Positions 17,641 through 26,160 of a DNA stretch of 64,000 nt are shown one piece after another. This stretch comes from VRUE01 sp963703335. GTDB lineage: Bacteria > Actinomycetota > Thermoleophilia > Solirubrobacterales > 70-9. The notes under the pieces were generated by a model, which was not told where the DNA came from, did no database searches, and worked only from the letters and a program-made list of their open reading frames with translations. A program made the position numbers and the translations under genes. The number at the start of each line of letters is the position of its first letter. The stretch's first letter is position 1. Where the stretch lies: NCBI GenBank assembly GCA_963703335.1, contig OY969812.1:1984001-2048000 (forward strand), written 5' to 3'.

Positions 17641-18332
17641 ACGAGAGCGATCACGGGCGCTGGCGCGACGAGCTGGCGGCCTACGCGCTGGGTGCGCTCG
17701 AGCCCGGCGAAGCGGCGGAGCTGGAGCGGCACATGGCCGGTTGCGAGGCGTGCCGTACCGAGCTCGAGTGGCTGCGCCCAGCGGTGCAGCTGTTGCCGGA
17801 GTCGGTCGAGCGGGTCGAGCCGCCGCCGGAGCTGCGCGAGGGTCTGATGGAGCAGGTGCGTGCCGAGGCGCATCGGTCAGCGCGGCGATCCTGGGGGTTC
17901 CAGAGCCTCCGCTCGCGCGGCGGCGGACTCTCCTGGCGGCCGCTGGCCGGTCTGGCTGCGGTCGTCCTGGTCGTGGCGGCGCTTGGCGCTTACGCGATCG
18001 GCGGCGGTTCCGGCGGCAGCGGTGCGACGACGGTGGTCGCCGGACAGGCCCCGGGGGTGACCGCGGAGATGGTCCGCGACGGTGAGTCCGGCACGCTCCA
18101 CCTCACCCACCTTCACCAGCTGCCGCGCGACGAGGTCCTGCAGGCCTGGGTGCAGCGCGACGGCCGCGTCGTCTCGGCGAAGACGCTCTTCGTGCCCAAC
18201 CGGGACGGCACGGCCTCGGCGACGATCGACGACATGGACGGCGTCACCACGGTGATGGTCACCGCCGAGCCGCGCGGCGGCAGCGTTCAGCCGACGAGCG
18301 AGCCGATCGTCAGCGTCTCGATCCCGCAGTAG
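17637..18332 (+). CDS. RskA-type transmembrane anti-sigma factor
   Basis: A 231-residue membrane protein that should hold the preceding ECF sigma factor. The N-terminal zinc anti-sigma domain has the H-x3-C-x2-C motif (HMAGCEACRTELEWLRP, around residue 32). One membrane segment follows (LAGLAAVVLVVAALGAYAIGG, around residue 103), then an extracytoplasmic RskA-like domain (HLTHLHQLPRDEVLQAWV...). Regulated proteolysis is the usual release mechanism for this group. It converges on the DtxR gene with a 3-nt gap. Confidence 0.9.
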   Translation: MNESDHGRWRDELAAYALGALEPGEAAELERHMAGCEACRTELEWLRPAVQLLPESVERVEPPPELREGLMEQVRAEAHRSARRSWGFQSLRSRGGGLSWRPLAGLAAVVLVVAALGAYAIGGGSGGSGATTVVAGQAPGVTAEMVRDGESGTLHLTHLHQLPRDEVLQAWVQRDGRVVSAKTLFVPNRDGTASATIDDMDGVTTVMVTAEPRGGSVQPTSEPIVSVSIPQ

Positions 18333-18335
18333 GAA

Positions 18336-19049
18336 TCAGCGGCCGTAGCGGTCGCTGGAGAGAACGAGCTGCTCCGGGATGGTTGCCCGCGGCGGCGGCG
18401 CCGGGTCGGCGCGGACCGAGACCGTCTCGGCGACGCTGCGTGATACCTGGTGGCTGCCGTCCTCGGAAGCGATCGTGACGCCCTCCTCCCCCGAGCTCTG
18501 CACCGTGCCCTCGAGGCCCGGGGCTAGCCCGGCGTCCTTGAGGTAGTGGAGCAGCTCCTCGGCCTCGTTCTCCAAGCGCAGCACATGGACCTTGGCGCCC
18601 GGCTCGACGTCGGAGAGGAGCGAGCCCTGCTCGCGGGCGCCCTCGACGATCGGGTGGCCGTGCGGGCAGGTGGTGGCGTCGCCGATCGCGGCGCGCATCC
18701 GCTCCTCCAGCACCGGCGACATCGCGTGCTCGATCCGCTCGGCCTCCTCGTGTACCTCGTCCCAGGGGATGCCGAGCACATCGGTGAGGAAGCGCTCGAT
18801 CATGCGGTGGCGGCGGACGATGTGGCTGGCGTGCTCGCGCCCCGAGGCGGTGAAATCGAGCGACTTGTCGGGCTTGCGCTCGACGTAGCCGTCGCCGACC
18901 AGGCGGCCGATCATCTCGTGCACGGTGGGTGGCGAGAGCTGCATCGCGCGGGCGATGTTGGCACCGGTCATCGGCAGCCCGGCCTCCTCGAGCCAGAACA
19001 TGATCTCCAGGTACTCCTGCTCGGCTACCGTCGCGGTCTCCTGCGACAA
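18336..19049 (-). CDS. DtxR/MntR-family metal-dependent repressor
   Basis: A 237-residue iron- or manganese-sensing repressor: N-terminal winged helix (AEQEYLEIMFWLEEAG, SPPTVHEMIGRLVGDGYVE), dimer/metal-binding domain with HASHIVRRHRMIERFL, AERIEHAMSP and CPHGHPI, and a C-terminal FeoA-like SH3 domain. Start TTG 19049 is chosen because GGAAGGAG lies 7 nt upstream; the longer open frame (to 19130) adds a non-conserved tail. A TAGTAT box further upstream is a possible promoter. Its position beside ferritin-like genes suggests iron control of this locus. The metal is not certain. Confidence 0.88.
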   Translation of the reverse strand: MSQETATVAEQEYLEIMFWLEEAGLPMTGANIARAMQLSPPTVHEMIGRLVGDGYVERKPDKSLDFTASGREHASHIVRRHRMIERFLTDVLGIPWDEVHEEAERIEHAMSPVLEERMRAAIGDATTCPHGHPIVEGAREQGSLLSDVEPGAKVHVLRLENEAEELLHYLKDAGLAPGLEGTVQSSGEEGVTIASEDGSHQVSRSVAETVSVRADPAPPPRATIPEQLVLSSDRYGR

Positions 19050-19140
19050 AAGGGCACTCCTTCCGGTCGAGTTCGGTGCGACCTCGATACTAGCCCGCCT
19101 GGAACGTTCGCCTGCGTGGCTTCGTCCCAAGCGAGCGGGT

Positions 19141-19146
19141 TAGGCT
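19141..19146 (+). promoter_or_regulatory. Leaderless -10 box of the RmlC-like gene
   Basis: TAGGCT 7 nt before ATG 19154. Confidence 0.5.
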
Positions 19147-19153
19147 TTGGCCC

Positions 19154-19750
19154 ATGGGAGGAGAGACCAAGGGCGCTGGCGGGCCCGACTGGGGCGGCGC
19201 CGCACCGGGGCTGCGTCGGCCAGGTCGCGATGGCTCAGCGCCGGGAGATGAACCGCGCAAGGACTTTCAGCTCGCGACCCAGGAGGGGGCCCACCGCGAG
19301 CCGATCGACGGGGTGCGGATACGCGAGGCGCGCACGATTCCAGACGATCGCGGCACGGTCTGCGTCGCCTATGACCCGCGTTGGGGCTTCAGCGAGGAGC
19401 CGATGGTCTACTGCTACGAGGTGACGATCCGGCCCGGCGCGATCAAGGGCTGGATCCTCCATGAGACCTACGACGACAGACTCTTCCTCGCGGCGGGCTC
19501 GGTTCGCTGGGTGCTCTTCGACGAGCGGCCCGACTCACCGACGCGGGGGAAGCTCAGCGAGATCTTCTTCGACGAGCATCACCGCAGCCTGCTGCGCATC
19601 CCGCGCGGCGTCTGGCACGCGGTGCAGAACGTCGGCGCGACGGACTCGCGGATGATCAATTTCCCGACCGAGCCCTATGACTACGAGAGCCCCGACAAGA
19701 CGCGACTGCCGCTCGACACCGATCGAATCCCCTTTCGCTTCGAGCGCTGA
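19154..19750 (+). CDS. dTDP-4-dehydrorhamnose 3,5-epimerase-like cupin protein
   Basis: A 198-residue RmlC-family cupin. The core reads VTIRPGAIKGWILHETYDDRLF (counterpart of the RmlC GxxRGxHxQ segment), RWVLFDERPDSPTRGKL, IPRGVWHAVQNVG and FPTEPYDYESPDKTRLP. The catalytic His environment is altered compared with true RmlC, so it may act on another nucleotide sugar. The first 36 residues are Gly/Pro-rich and not conserved, but the TAGGCT box 7 nt before ATG 19154 supports this start. The glycosyltransferase gene begins 6 nt after its stop, so the two are one unit. Confidence 0.75.
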   Translation: MGGETKGAGGPDWGGAAPGLRRPGRDGSAPGDEPRKDFQLATQEGAHREPIDGVRIREARTIPDDRGTVCVAYDPRWGFSEEPMVYCYEVTIRPGAIKGWILHETYDDRLFLAAGSVRWVLFDERPDSPTRGKLSEIFFDEHHRSLLRIPRGVWHAVQNVGATDSRMINFPTEPYDYESPDKTRLPLDTDRIPFRFER

Positions 19751-19756
19751 GCGCTC

Positions 19757-20677
19757 GTGAGCGCCGTCGCCTCAGCTCGGCGCCGCGCAAGCGGGATCGC
19801 GCGGGCGGCGTCCAACGCGGTAACGGCGGCGCCAGCCGTTCCCGATCCGCCCCTCGTCAGCGTCGTGATCGCAACCTACAACTGGTCGGAGGTGCTGCGC
19901 TGGGCGATCCGCTCCGCGTGCGCCCAGTCCTACCCGCGCTGGGAGCTGATTGTCGTCGGCGACTGCTGCACGGACGATTCCGCGGCGGTGGTCGAATCCT
20001 TCGGCGACCCGCGGATTCGCTGGCACAATCGCGAGCGCAACGCGGGCAGCCAGTCGCTGCCCAACAACGACGGCATCGCGATGGCGCGCGGCGAGCTGAT
20101 CGCCTACCTCGGTCACGACGATCTCTGGACGCCCGATCACCTCACCCGCCTGGTCGCCGCGCAGCGACGCGCCGCTGCCGACGTCTGCTTCTCGCTCAGC
20201 GAGGTGATCGGACCGCCCGGCAGCGGCATGCGCAACATCTCCGGCTTCAAGCCCGGCGGCTACCGTGGCGGTCACCTGCCGCCCAGCTCGGTTCTGCACA
20301 GCCGCGCGCTGGTCGAGCGCATCGGCGAGTGGCGCGACTACCGGGAGATCGAGCAGCCGCCGGACACCGAGTTCCTCGAGCGAGCGCTCGGGGCCGGCGC
20401 CTCGTTCGCCTCCTCATGGGCGCTGACGGCGTTCAAGCTGCCCTCGGCGATGCGTCGCAACTCCTACGTCGAGCGGCGCTGCGACGAGCAGGGGGCGCTG
20501 GCGCTGCGGATGGAGCGTGAGCGAGCCTTCCAGCTTCGCGAGTTGGGCCGCGCCGTCGCGAGCCGAGCCCGCCACCCGCGAAGCGATCCCAACCGCTTCG
20601 CACCGCAGGTCGGGCCGGGCGACGGGCCGGGGGCCTACGTTCGCGCCGCGCGCCGCGTCCGCGGCCTCGACCCGTGA
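19757..20677 (+). CDS. Family 2 glycosyltransferase
   Basis: A 306-residue GT-A enzyme. It shows the GT2 start PLVSVVIATYNWSEVLRWAI, the nucleotide-binding acidic residues in VVGDCCTDDSAAVV, and a GHDDLWTPDHL motif in place of the canonical DxD. The C-terminal 80 residues are Arg-rich. No membrane segment is evident. It is translated from GTG 19757 right after the RmlC-like gene, suggesting that the pair modifies and transfers a sugar. The acceptor is unknown. Confidence 0.85.
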   Translation: MSAVASARRRASGIARAASNAVTAAPAVPDPPLVSVVIATYNWSEVLRWAIRSACAQSYPRWELIVVGDCCTDDSAAVVESFGDPRIRWHNRERNAGSQSLPNNDGIAMARGELIAYLGHDDLWTPDHLTRLVAAQRRAAADVCFSLSEVIGPPGSGMRNISGFKPGGYRGGHLPPSSVLHSRALVERIGEWRDYREIEQPPDTEFLERALGAGASFASSWALTAFKLPSAMRRNSYVERRCDEQGALALRMERERAFQLRELGRAVASRARHPRSDPNRFAPQVGPGDGPGAYVRAARRVRGLDP

Positions 20678-20699
20678 AAATCGGCCGCCGGCAGCGCTT

Positions 20700-20735
20700 C
20701 CGACATTGACCCCACTCCAGTGTGGTCAATGTCGG
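20700..20735. terminator. 12-bp perfect hairpin between convergent genes
   Basis: Arms 20700-20711 and 20724-20735 (CCGACATTGACC and complement), with a further CACT/AGTG pairing in the loop. It sits in the 79-nt gap between the glycosyltransferase and HAD genes and could end transcription from both sides. Confidence 0.65.
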
Positions 20736-20756
20736 TTACGTGGTTGAGGCAGCTGT

Positions 20757-21596
20757 CTAGTGTCGCTCCATCAAGGTGGAGACGACGGCTTCGTAGAAGC
20801 CGTCGCCCATCGCGCCCTCAGTGACGGTGGCGTTGTCCCAGGCGCTGAGCGCGGCGCGCAGGCCGGGGTCGCGCTCGGGGCCGTTGGCGACGACGAAGAA
20901 GCGGCCGACCGCGGCGGCCACCTCAAGGTCCTCGATCGAGTCGCCGACGGCGATGCAGTCGGCGGGGTCGTAGCCGCGGGCGCGGGCGTGTGCGGACACC
21001 GCTCCCGCCTTGCTGACCAGCTTGGGGACGAGGTGGTAGGCGTGGGTGGGGCCGTCGACGGCGGACATCTCGCGGCCGATCGCGCCGTTGTCGAGCAGGC
21101 GCAGGTCGTCATGCCCCTCGGCCTCCAGCAGCTGGTTGGCCTCCTCGACGTCGACCTTGCCACGGAAGAGGTGGGAGAGGACGCGACCGTGGTGCCAGGG
21201 AGCGTGGTACTCGAGCCGCCCTTCGAAATGAGCGAAGAGCATCTTCGGGATGCCCTGCCGCTCGATCTTCTCGTAGACCGTTCCGTCCTCATCGGGAACC
21301 ATCTCCCCGGTCAACAGGGTCGTTTCGCCATCGATCGCGAAGGCGCAGCCGGCCTCGTAGATGTAGGAGGTCTGGCCCATCAAGCGCGCGGCCTCGTGCA
21401 CCTGCGGCTCGCGGCGGCCGGACATGATCACGACCTCGACCCCGGCCCTGTGGCAGGCCTCCAGCCCGCGCGACTGGGCCAGCGAGAAGCCGCCCTCGGC
21501 GTCGCGGAACAGCGAGCTGCCCTTGCCGAGCAGGGTGCCGTCGAGGTCGGTGTAGACGCAACTCAGGGCCAAGGGGTTGGTTACGGTAGCGGCCAT
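20757..21596 (-). CDS. HAD-superfamily sugar-phosphate phosphatase
   Basis: A 279-residue Cof/mannosyl-3-phosphoglycerate or sucrose-6-phosphate phosphatase-like protein. Motif I is VYTDLDGTLLG, motif II is VIMSGR, and motifs III/IV are the K of PKLVSKAGAV and IAVGDSIEDLEV. ATG 21596 is the natural start; the longer frame upstream runs antisense into the next gene. This ATG overlaps the divergent gene's ATG within a single CATG. The substrate is probably a small sugar phosphate and is not identifiable further. Confidence 0.85.
   Translation of the reverse strand: MAATVTNPLALSCVYTDLDGTLLGKGSSLFRDAEGGFSLAQSRGLEACHRAGVEVVIMSGRREPQVHEAARLMGQTSYIYEAGCAFAIDGETTLLTGEMVPDEDGTVYEKIERQGIPKMLFAHFEGRLEYHAPWHHGRVLSHLFRGKVDVEEANQLLEAEGHDDLRLLDNGAIGREMSAVDGPTHAYHLVPKLVSKAGAVSAHARARGYDPADCIAVGDSIEDLEVAAAVGRFFVVANGPERDPGLRAALSAWDNATVTEGAMGDGFYEAVVSTLMERH
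21582..21587 (+). promoter_or_regulatory. Leaderless -10 box of the delta-60 propeller gene
   Basis: TACGGT 7 nt before ATG 21595; it lies inside the first codons of the divergent HAD gene. Confidence 0.5.
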
Positions 21597-22965
21597 GCGG
21601 GGGAGTGGACTGACAAAGGTGGTTGCATTGCTGCTCGCGACGGCCGGGCTCTTGGCGGCTCCGGGCGCGGGCGCTTCGGTCGGCAAGTTCGGGATGGCGG
21701 TGCAGCCCGACGGCAAGATCGTCGTCGCCGGCGGCGCCGGGATCGCGGTCGGGAAAGGCCGCGGCAAAGAGCCCGGCGCGGTCGTCCGCTACATGCCCGA
21801 CGGCAGACTCGATCGCAGCTTCGGTCGCAACGGGGTCGCGATCGTCCGCTCGCACAGCGATTTCACCGATCTGATGCAGCCCTTCACGGCGGTTGCCCTG
21901 CAGCCCGACGGGCGCATCCTCGTCACCTCGCCGATCGGTGAGCTCTCTCGCCTCCTGCCCAACGGAGAGCTCGATCACAGCTTCGGCGTCGGCGGTATTG
22001 CGCCGGCGAGCACGATCTCTGCCTATTACCCGACCTCGGTGGCGGTTCTGCCGGGCGGGTCGATCCTGGTCGGTGGCACCACCGGCTACCTGAACGATCC
22101 CGCCGAACATCTCTACGGCCGTCTCTACCGCTACTCGGCCGACGGCAAGTCGAGCACCTGGGTCGATTCGATGAGCCCATCGACTTCGGTCGACGACCCG
22201 AAGTCGGCGATGAGCGACTTCCTCGTCGATCGACGGGGGCGGGTAATCGCGGCCGGCAGCGTCGGGCCGAGGCCGCCTACGCCGCCGCGAATGCACGTCG
22301 CGCTCGCCCGCCTGCTCGCGGGGCCTCCCGAGCCCCGCGATGCTCAGGACCGGCCCGATCCGACTTTCGCCGGCGGCGCCGGACTGGTCGAGTCCAACTT
22401 CTTCCCCGGCAGCGCTTTGCCCGAAACGGCCAACGCCTTGGCCTGGGACAGCGGCAGGGTGCTGGTCGCCGGACAAGCCGAGGGGGGCCTCCTTCTTGCT
22501 CGTTATCGCCGCAACGGCATCCTCGACGGCGGCTTCGGCCACGGCGGAGCGATTCAGACCGACATTCACGGCCCGGCGCTCGACAGCGCCAACGCGGTGG
22601 CCGTGCAGCACAACGGTGGGATCGTCGTCGCCGGCAGCAGCGGCTACGGGTGCCCGACGGGAGATTGCGCCCGCCTCGTCCTGGCCAGGTACAAAGCCAG
22701 CGGTCGCCTCGACCGCAGCTTCGGCGCTAGAGGGATCGTCGGCCCCCGAGTCGATGCCGGTCGCTACGGAGCGTCGGCCACTGAAATCGCCTACGGCGTC
22801 GCCGATCTTCCCGGCGGACAGATTCTCGTCGGGGGGCTGCTGACCAGCGGCAAGAAGACGCGGCTCTTCCTGCGTCGTTACCTGCCCGACGGAACGCTCG
22901 ACCAGACGTTTGGCCTGGACGGCGGGGTGACGACGCTGCCGCTGCGGGCCGCACGCCGAGGCTGA
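21595..22965 (+). CDS. Secreted delta-60 repeat beta-propeller protein
   Basis: A 456-residue exported protein. ATG 21595 gives a signal peptide (VVALLLATAGLLAAPGAGASV). The mature part consists of delta-60-type repeats about 60 residues apart, for example VRYMPDGRLDRSFGRNGVAIV, ARYKASGRLDRSFGARGIV and RRYLPDGTLDQTFGLDGGV, alternating with VAVQPDGKIVVAGG-type strands. The function of such propellers is unknown. The start overlaps the HAD gene start on the other strand. Confidence 0.85.
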   Translation: MRGSGLTKVVALLLATAGLLAAPGAGASVGKFGMAVQPDGKIVVAGGAGIAVGKGRGKEPGAVVRYMPDGRLDRSFGRNGVAIVRSHSDFTDLMQPFTAVALQPDGRILVTSPIGELSRLLPNGELDHSFGVGGIAPASTISAYYPTSVAVLPGGSILVGGTTGYLNDPAEHLYGRLYRYSADGKSSTWVDSMSPSTSVDDPKSAMSDFLVDRRGRVIAAGSVGPRPPTPPRMHVALARLLAGPPEPRDAQDRPDPTFAGGAGLVESNFFPGSALPETANALAWDSGRVLVAGQAEGGLLLARYRRNGILDGGFGHGGAIQTDIHGPALDSANAVAVQHNGGIVVAGSSGYGCPTGDCARLVLARYKASGRLDRSFGARGIVGPRVDAGRYGASATEIAYGVADLPGGQILVGGLLTSGKKTRLFLRRYLPDGTLDQTFGLDGGVTTLPLRAARRG

Positions 22966-22985
22966 GGACGGTGGCCGGCTGGGCG

Positions 22986-22991
22986 TAAGCT
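22986..22991 (+). promoter_or_regulatory. Leaderless -10 box of the DHPS-like gene
   Basis: TAAGCT 8 nt before ATG 23000. Confidence 0.5.
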
Positions 22992-22999
22992 CGTGCCGG

Positions 23000-23884
23000 A
23001 TGAGTCGCTGGGCACTGGCCAACCGAGACCTCGACCTTGCTCAGCCGGTTGCCGCCGGGATCGTCAACGTGACCGCCGACTCGATGTTCGAGGGGGCGCG
23101 GAGCGGGACGCCGGAGCAGGCGGTCGCCGACGGGAAGGCACTGGTGGAGGCTGGCTTCGACATGCTCGACGTGGGGGCGGTGGCGGCGAAAAGCGGGCCG
23201 CCGGTGCCGGCTGAGGTCGAGGCCGCGGCGCTGGTGCCGGCGATCGAGGGACTGGCGGGGGCGGGCGTCCCGGTTTCGGCCGACACGTTCTCGGTCGAGG
23301 TGGCGCGGGCGGCGCTCGCGGCCGGGGCGGTCGCGGTCAACGACATCTCGGGCGGTTCGGAGGAGATGTTTGAGCTGGTTGCCGAGGCGGGCTGCGGCTA
23401 CGTGCTGATGCACATCGAGGGACAACCACGGGTGGACCGGCCAGCGCGGGAGTACGGCGACGTGGTCGAGTACTTGAAGTCGTGGTTCGAGGGGCGAGTC
23501 GAGCTGGCGCGGGGACTTGGCGTCAGCGAGGAGCAGATCGCGATCGACCCCGGACTCGACTTTGACCTCAATACCGAGCAGGACCTGGAGATCCTGCGCC
23601 GCCTGCCGGAGCTGCGCGCGCTCGGACTGCCTTTGTACGTCTCGCTTTCGCGCAAGGACTTCATCGGCGCAGTGCTGGCCGGGTCCTGGGAGGAGCGCTG
23701 GCCGGCCGGGGAGCGCGAGTGGGGGACGGTCGCCGCTGTGGCGCTGGCGGTCCGCGGCGGCGCCGACGTGCTGCGCATCCACGACCGCAGTTCCCTGCAG
23801 GCGATGCGGGTCGCGGGGCGGATCGTCGGCTCACCCGGAGCGGACACCCCCGCCTGCCGGGCTTCGCTGCGGAGTGACGTCTGA
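23000..23884 (+). CDS. Dihydropteroate synthase homologue with altered loops
   Basis: A 294-residue TIM-barrel protein of the pterin-binding family. Conserved: the Asn of GIVNVTADS, the Asp of DVGA, the Asp of SADT, NDISG, MHIEGQP, the Asp of DPGLDF, SLSRKDFIG and RIHD, so a pterin-like site is kept. Changed: loop 1 (usual PDSFSDGG reads ADSMFEGA), loop 2 (usual ESTRPG reads VAAKSGPP) and FGK after DPG (FDLN). Loop 2 normally holds p-aminobenzoate, so classical DHPS activity is doubtful. The stop overlaps the helicase start by one base (TGATG). Confidence 0.78.
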   Translation: MSRWALANRDLDLAQPVAAGIVNVTADSMFEGARSGTPEQAVADGKALVEAGFDMLDVGAVAAKSGPPVPAEVEAAALVPAIEGLAGAGVPVSADTFSVEVARAALAAGAVAVNDISGGSEEMFELVAEAGCGYVLMHIEGQPRVDRPAREYGDVVEYLKSWFEGRVELARGLGVSEEQIAIDPGLDFDLNTEQDLEILRRLPELRALGLPLYVSLSRKDFIGAVLAGSWEERWPAGEREWGTVAAVALAVRGGADVLRIHDRSSLQAMRVAGRIVGSPGADTPACRASLRSDV

Positions 23885-26160
23885 TGGCGAAGAGTCTGCT
23901 GGCAGAGCCCTGGGCGATTGCGCTCGATCCCGCTCGTCGGGACGAGCGCATCGTCGCCGAGAGCAGCGAGGAGGAGCGCAAGGCCAAGCTGGTGCCGCTG
24001 CCCAGCTCGCTCGACCCGGCGCTGGTCGAGCGGCTGAAGAGTGCGGGCGTCGAGCGGCTCTACTCGCACCAGCGCGAGGCGCTGAAGGCGGCTGCGGCAT
24101 CGAACCTCGTCATCACCAGCGGCACCGCCTCGGGCAAGAGCCTCGCCTTCAACCTGCCGGTTCTCGATGGGATCGCCCGCGACGCCAAGCGCCGCGCCCT
24201 CTACCTCTATCCGACCAAGGCGCTCGCCCAGGACCAGGCGCGCAAGCTGGCGGCGTTGCGGCCACCGGGTCTGCGCGAGGCGATCTACGACGGCGACACG
24301 CCGCGCGAAGAGCGTCCCGCGATCCGACGCCGCAGCAACCTCGTCCTCACCAACCCGGACATGCTGCACGTCGGCATCCTGCCCCACCACAAGAGCTGGG
24401 GCGATTTCCTCGCCAACCTCGAGTGGGTCGTCGTCGACGAGGCGCACACCTACCGCGGCGTCTTCGGCTCCCACGTCGCCAACGTGTTGCGGCGGCTGCG
24501 GCGGGTGACGCGGGCCTACGGGGGAGAGCCGCGCTTCCTGCTCGCCTCGGCGACGATCGCCAACCCGGTGGGGCTGGCCGAGGAGCTGGTCGGCACGCCC
24601 TTCGAGCTGATCGACGACGACGGCGCGCCGCGGGCGGGGCGTGAGATCGTGATGTGGAACCCGCCGCTGATCGACAAGGCGACTGGGACGCGCCGCTCGC
24701 CCTTGGGCGAGGCGGCCGACTTGCTCGCCGAGCTCGTGACCCACGGCGTGCGGACGATCTGCTTCCTCAAGAGCCGGCGCGGGATCGAGCTGATCCAGCG
24801 CTTCGCCCGCGAATCGCTGGAGGCGCGAGGCAAGCCCGAGCTGGCAGCGCGGATCGCGCCTTACCGCGGTGGCTACACCGCGCAACAGCGGCGCGAGATC
24901 GAGGCACGGCTGTCAGCTGGGGAGCTGCTCGCGGTCGTCGCCACCGACGCCCTGGAGCTGGGCATCGACATCGGCGAGCTCGACGCGGCGATCTGTGTCA
25001 CCTTCCCGGGCACCGTCGCCAGCCTGCGCCAGATGTGGGGGCGGGCGGGACGGCGCCGGCGCGGTTTGGCGGTCTACGTGGCCGGCCAGGACGCGCTCGA
25101 CCAGTTCTTCTGCCGCCACCCCGACGAGTTCATCGACCGGCCGGTCGAGGCGGCGATCCTCGACCCCGACAACGAGCAGATCGCCTCGCGGCACATGATC
25201 GCGGCGGCGTATGAGCTGCCGCTGGGCGAAGAGGACGGCGAGGTTTATGGCGAGGGCTGGCGCGAGCGCGCCAATCGGCTGACCGCGGCGGGAGAGCTGC
25301 GCCAGGCAGGGGGGAGGGTGATGCCGCGCAGCAGCGAGTTCGTCGCCGCCAAGGTGCCGCTGCGCTCGGCCTCGGTCGACTCGATCGCGGTGATCGAGCG
25401 CGACTCGGGGGAGATGCTCGGTCTGGTCGAGGCCGAGCGCGCCTTCACGACGATCCACCCGGGCGCGATCTATCTCCACCTCGGCCGCTCCTACGAGGTC
25501 GAGCAGCTCGATGTGCAGGGGCGGCGCGCGATCGTCTCCCGCTTCGACGGCGACTGGTACACGCGGCCGAAGAAGGAGACCGAGATCTACATCGAGCGGC
25601 TGCGCGAGCAGCGCTCGACCAGCGGGGTCGAGTTGAACTTCGGCGAGGTCTCGGTGACCGAGCAGGTGATCGCCTACCAGCGCGTCTCGATCGCCGACCA
25701 GGAGCCCTTCGACATCGTCGCCCTCGAGCTGCCCGAGCAACAGTTCGCGACCCAGGCGCTCTGGTACGTGTTGCCGGAGCGGCTCAGCGGGGCGCTGCCG
25801 CCCGACGTCCTGCTCGGCTCGCTGCACGCGACCGAGCACGGCCAGATCGCGGTGCTGCCGTTGATCGCGATGTGCGACCGCTGGGACATCGGCGGCCTCT
25901 CGACCAACGTCCACTTCCAGACCGGCCGCTCGACGATCTTCATCTACGACGGCCACCCCGGCGGGGTTGGGATCACCCTGCGCGGTTACGAACAGTTCGA
26001 GCGCCTGCTCGGCGACGCCGAGCGGCTGATCGCCGAGTGCCCCTGCGAGTCCGGCTGCCCCTCCTGCGTGCAGAGCCCCAAGTGCGGCAACCTCAACGAG
26101 CCGCTGCACAAGGCAGGAGCGCTGGAGCTGATGCGCTCGATGAAAGACTCCGCCGGATGA
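23884..26160 (+). CDS. MrfA-like DEAD/DEAH helicase with DUF1998-type cysteine end
   Basis: A 758-residue superfamily 2 helicase. The helicase core has Walker A TSGTASGKSLAF, DEAH box VVVDEAHTYRG, motif III ASATIANP, and motif VI QMWGRAGRRRRG. The C-terminal region ends in a four-cysteine cluster (CPCESGCPSCVQSPKCGN) as in MrfA/YprA proteins, which take part in repair of mitomycin-type lesions. Length and domain order fit that family. It is coupled to the DHPS-like gene by a 1-nt overlap and to the LOG gene by ATGA. Confidence 0.88.
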   Translation: MAKSLLAEPWAIALDPARRDERIVAESSEEERKAKLVPLPSSLDPALVERLKSAGVERLYSHQREALKAAAASNLVITSGTASGKSLAFNLPVLDGIARDAKRRALYLYPTKALAQDQARKLAALRPPGLREAIYDGDTPREERPAIRRRSNLVLTNPDMLHVGILPHHKSWGDFLANLEWVVVDEAHTYRGVFGSHVANVLRRLRRVTRAYGGEPRFLLASATIANPVGLAEELVGTPFELIDDDGAPRAGREIVMWNPPLIDKATGTRRSPLGEAADLLAELVTHGVRTICFLKSRRGIELIQRFARESLEARGKPELAARIAPYRGGYTAQQRREIEARLSAGELLAVVATDALELGIDIGELDAAICVTFPGTVASLRQMWGRAGRRRRGLAVYVAGQDALDQFFCRHPDEFIDRPVEAAILDPDNEQIASRHMIAAAYELPLGEEDGEVYGEGWRERANRLTAAGELRQAGGRVMPRSSEFVAAKVPLRSASVDSIAVIERDSGEMLGLVEAERAFTTIHPGAIYLHLGRSYEVEQLDVQGRRAIVSRFDGDWYTRPKKETEIYIERLREQRSTSGVELNFGEVSVTEQVIAYQRVSIADQEPFDIVALELPEQQFATQALWYVLPERLSGALPPDVLLGSLHATEHGQIAVLPLIAMCDRWDIGGLSTNVHFQTGRSTIFIYDGHPGGVGITLRGYEQFERLLGDAERLIAECPCESGCPSCVQSPKCGNLNEPLHKAGALELMRSMKDSAG

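Noticed and set aside
25872..26156. The long N-terminal extension of the LOG frame
   Set aside because: It is the shadow of the helicase 3' end; ATG 26157 overlaps the helicase stop and begins the conserved LOG fold.
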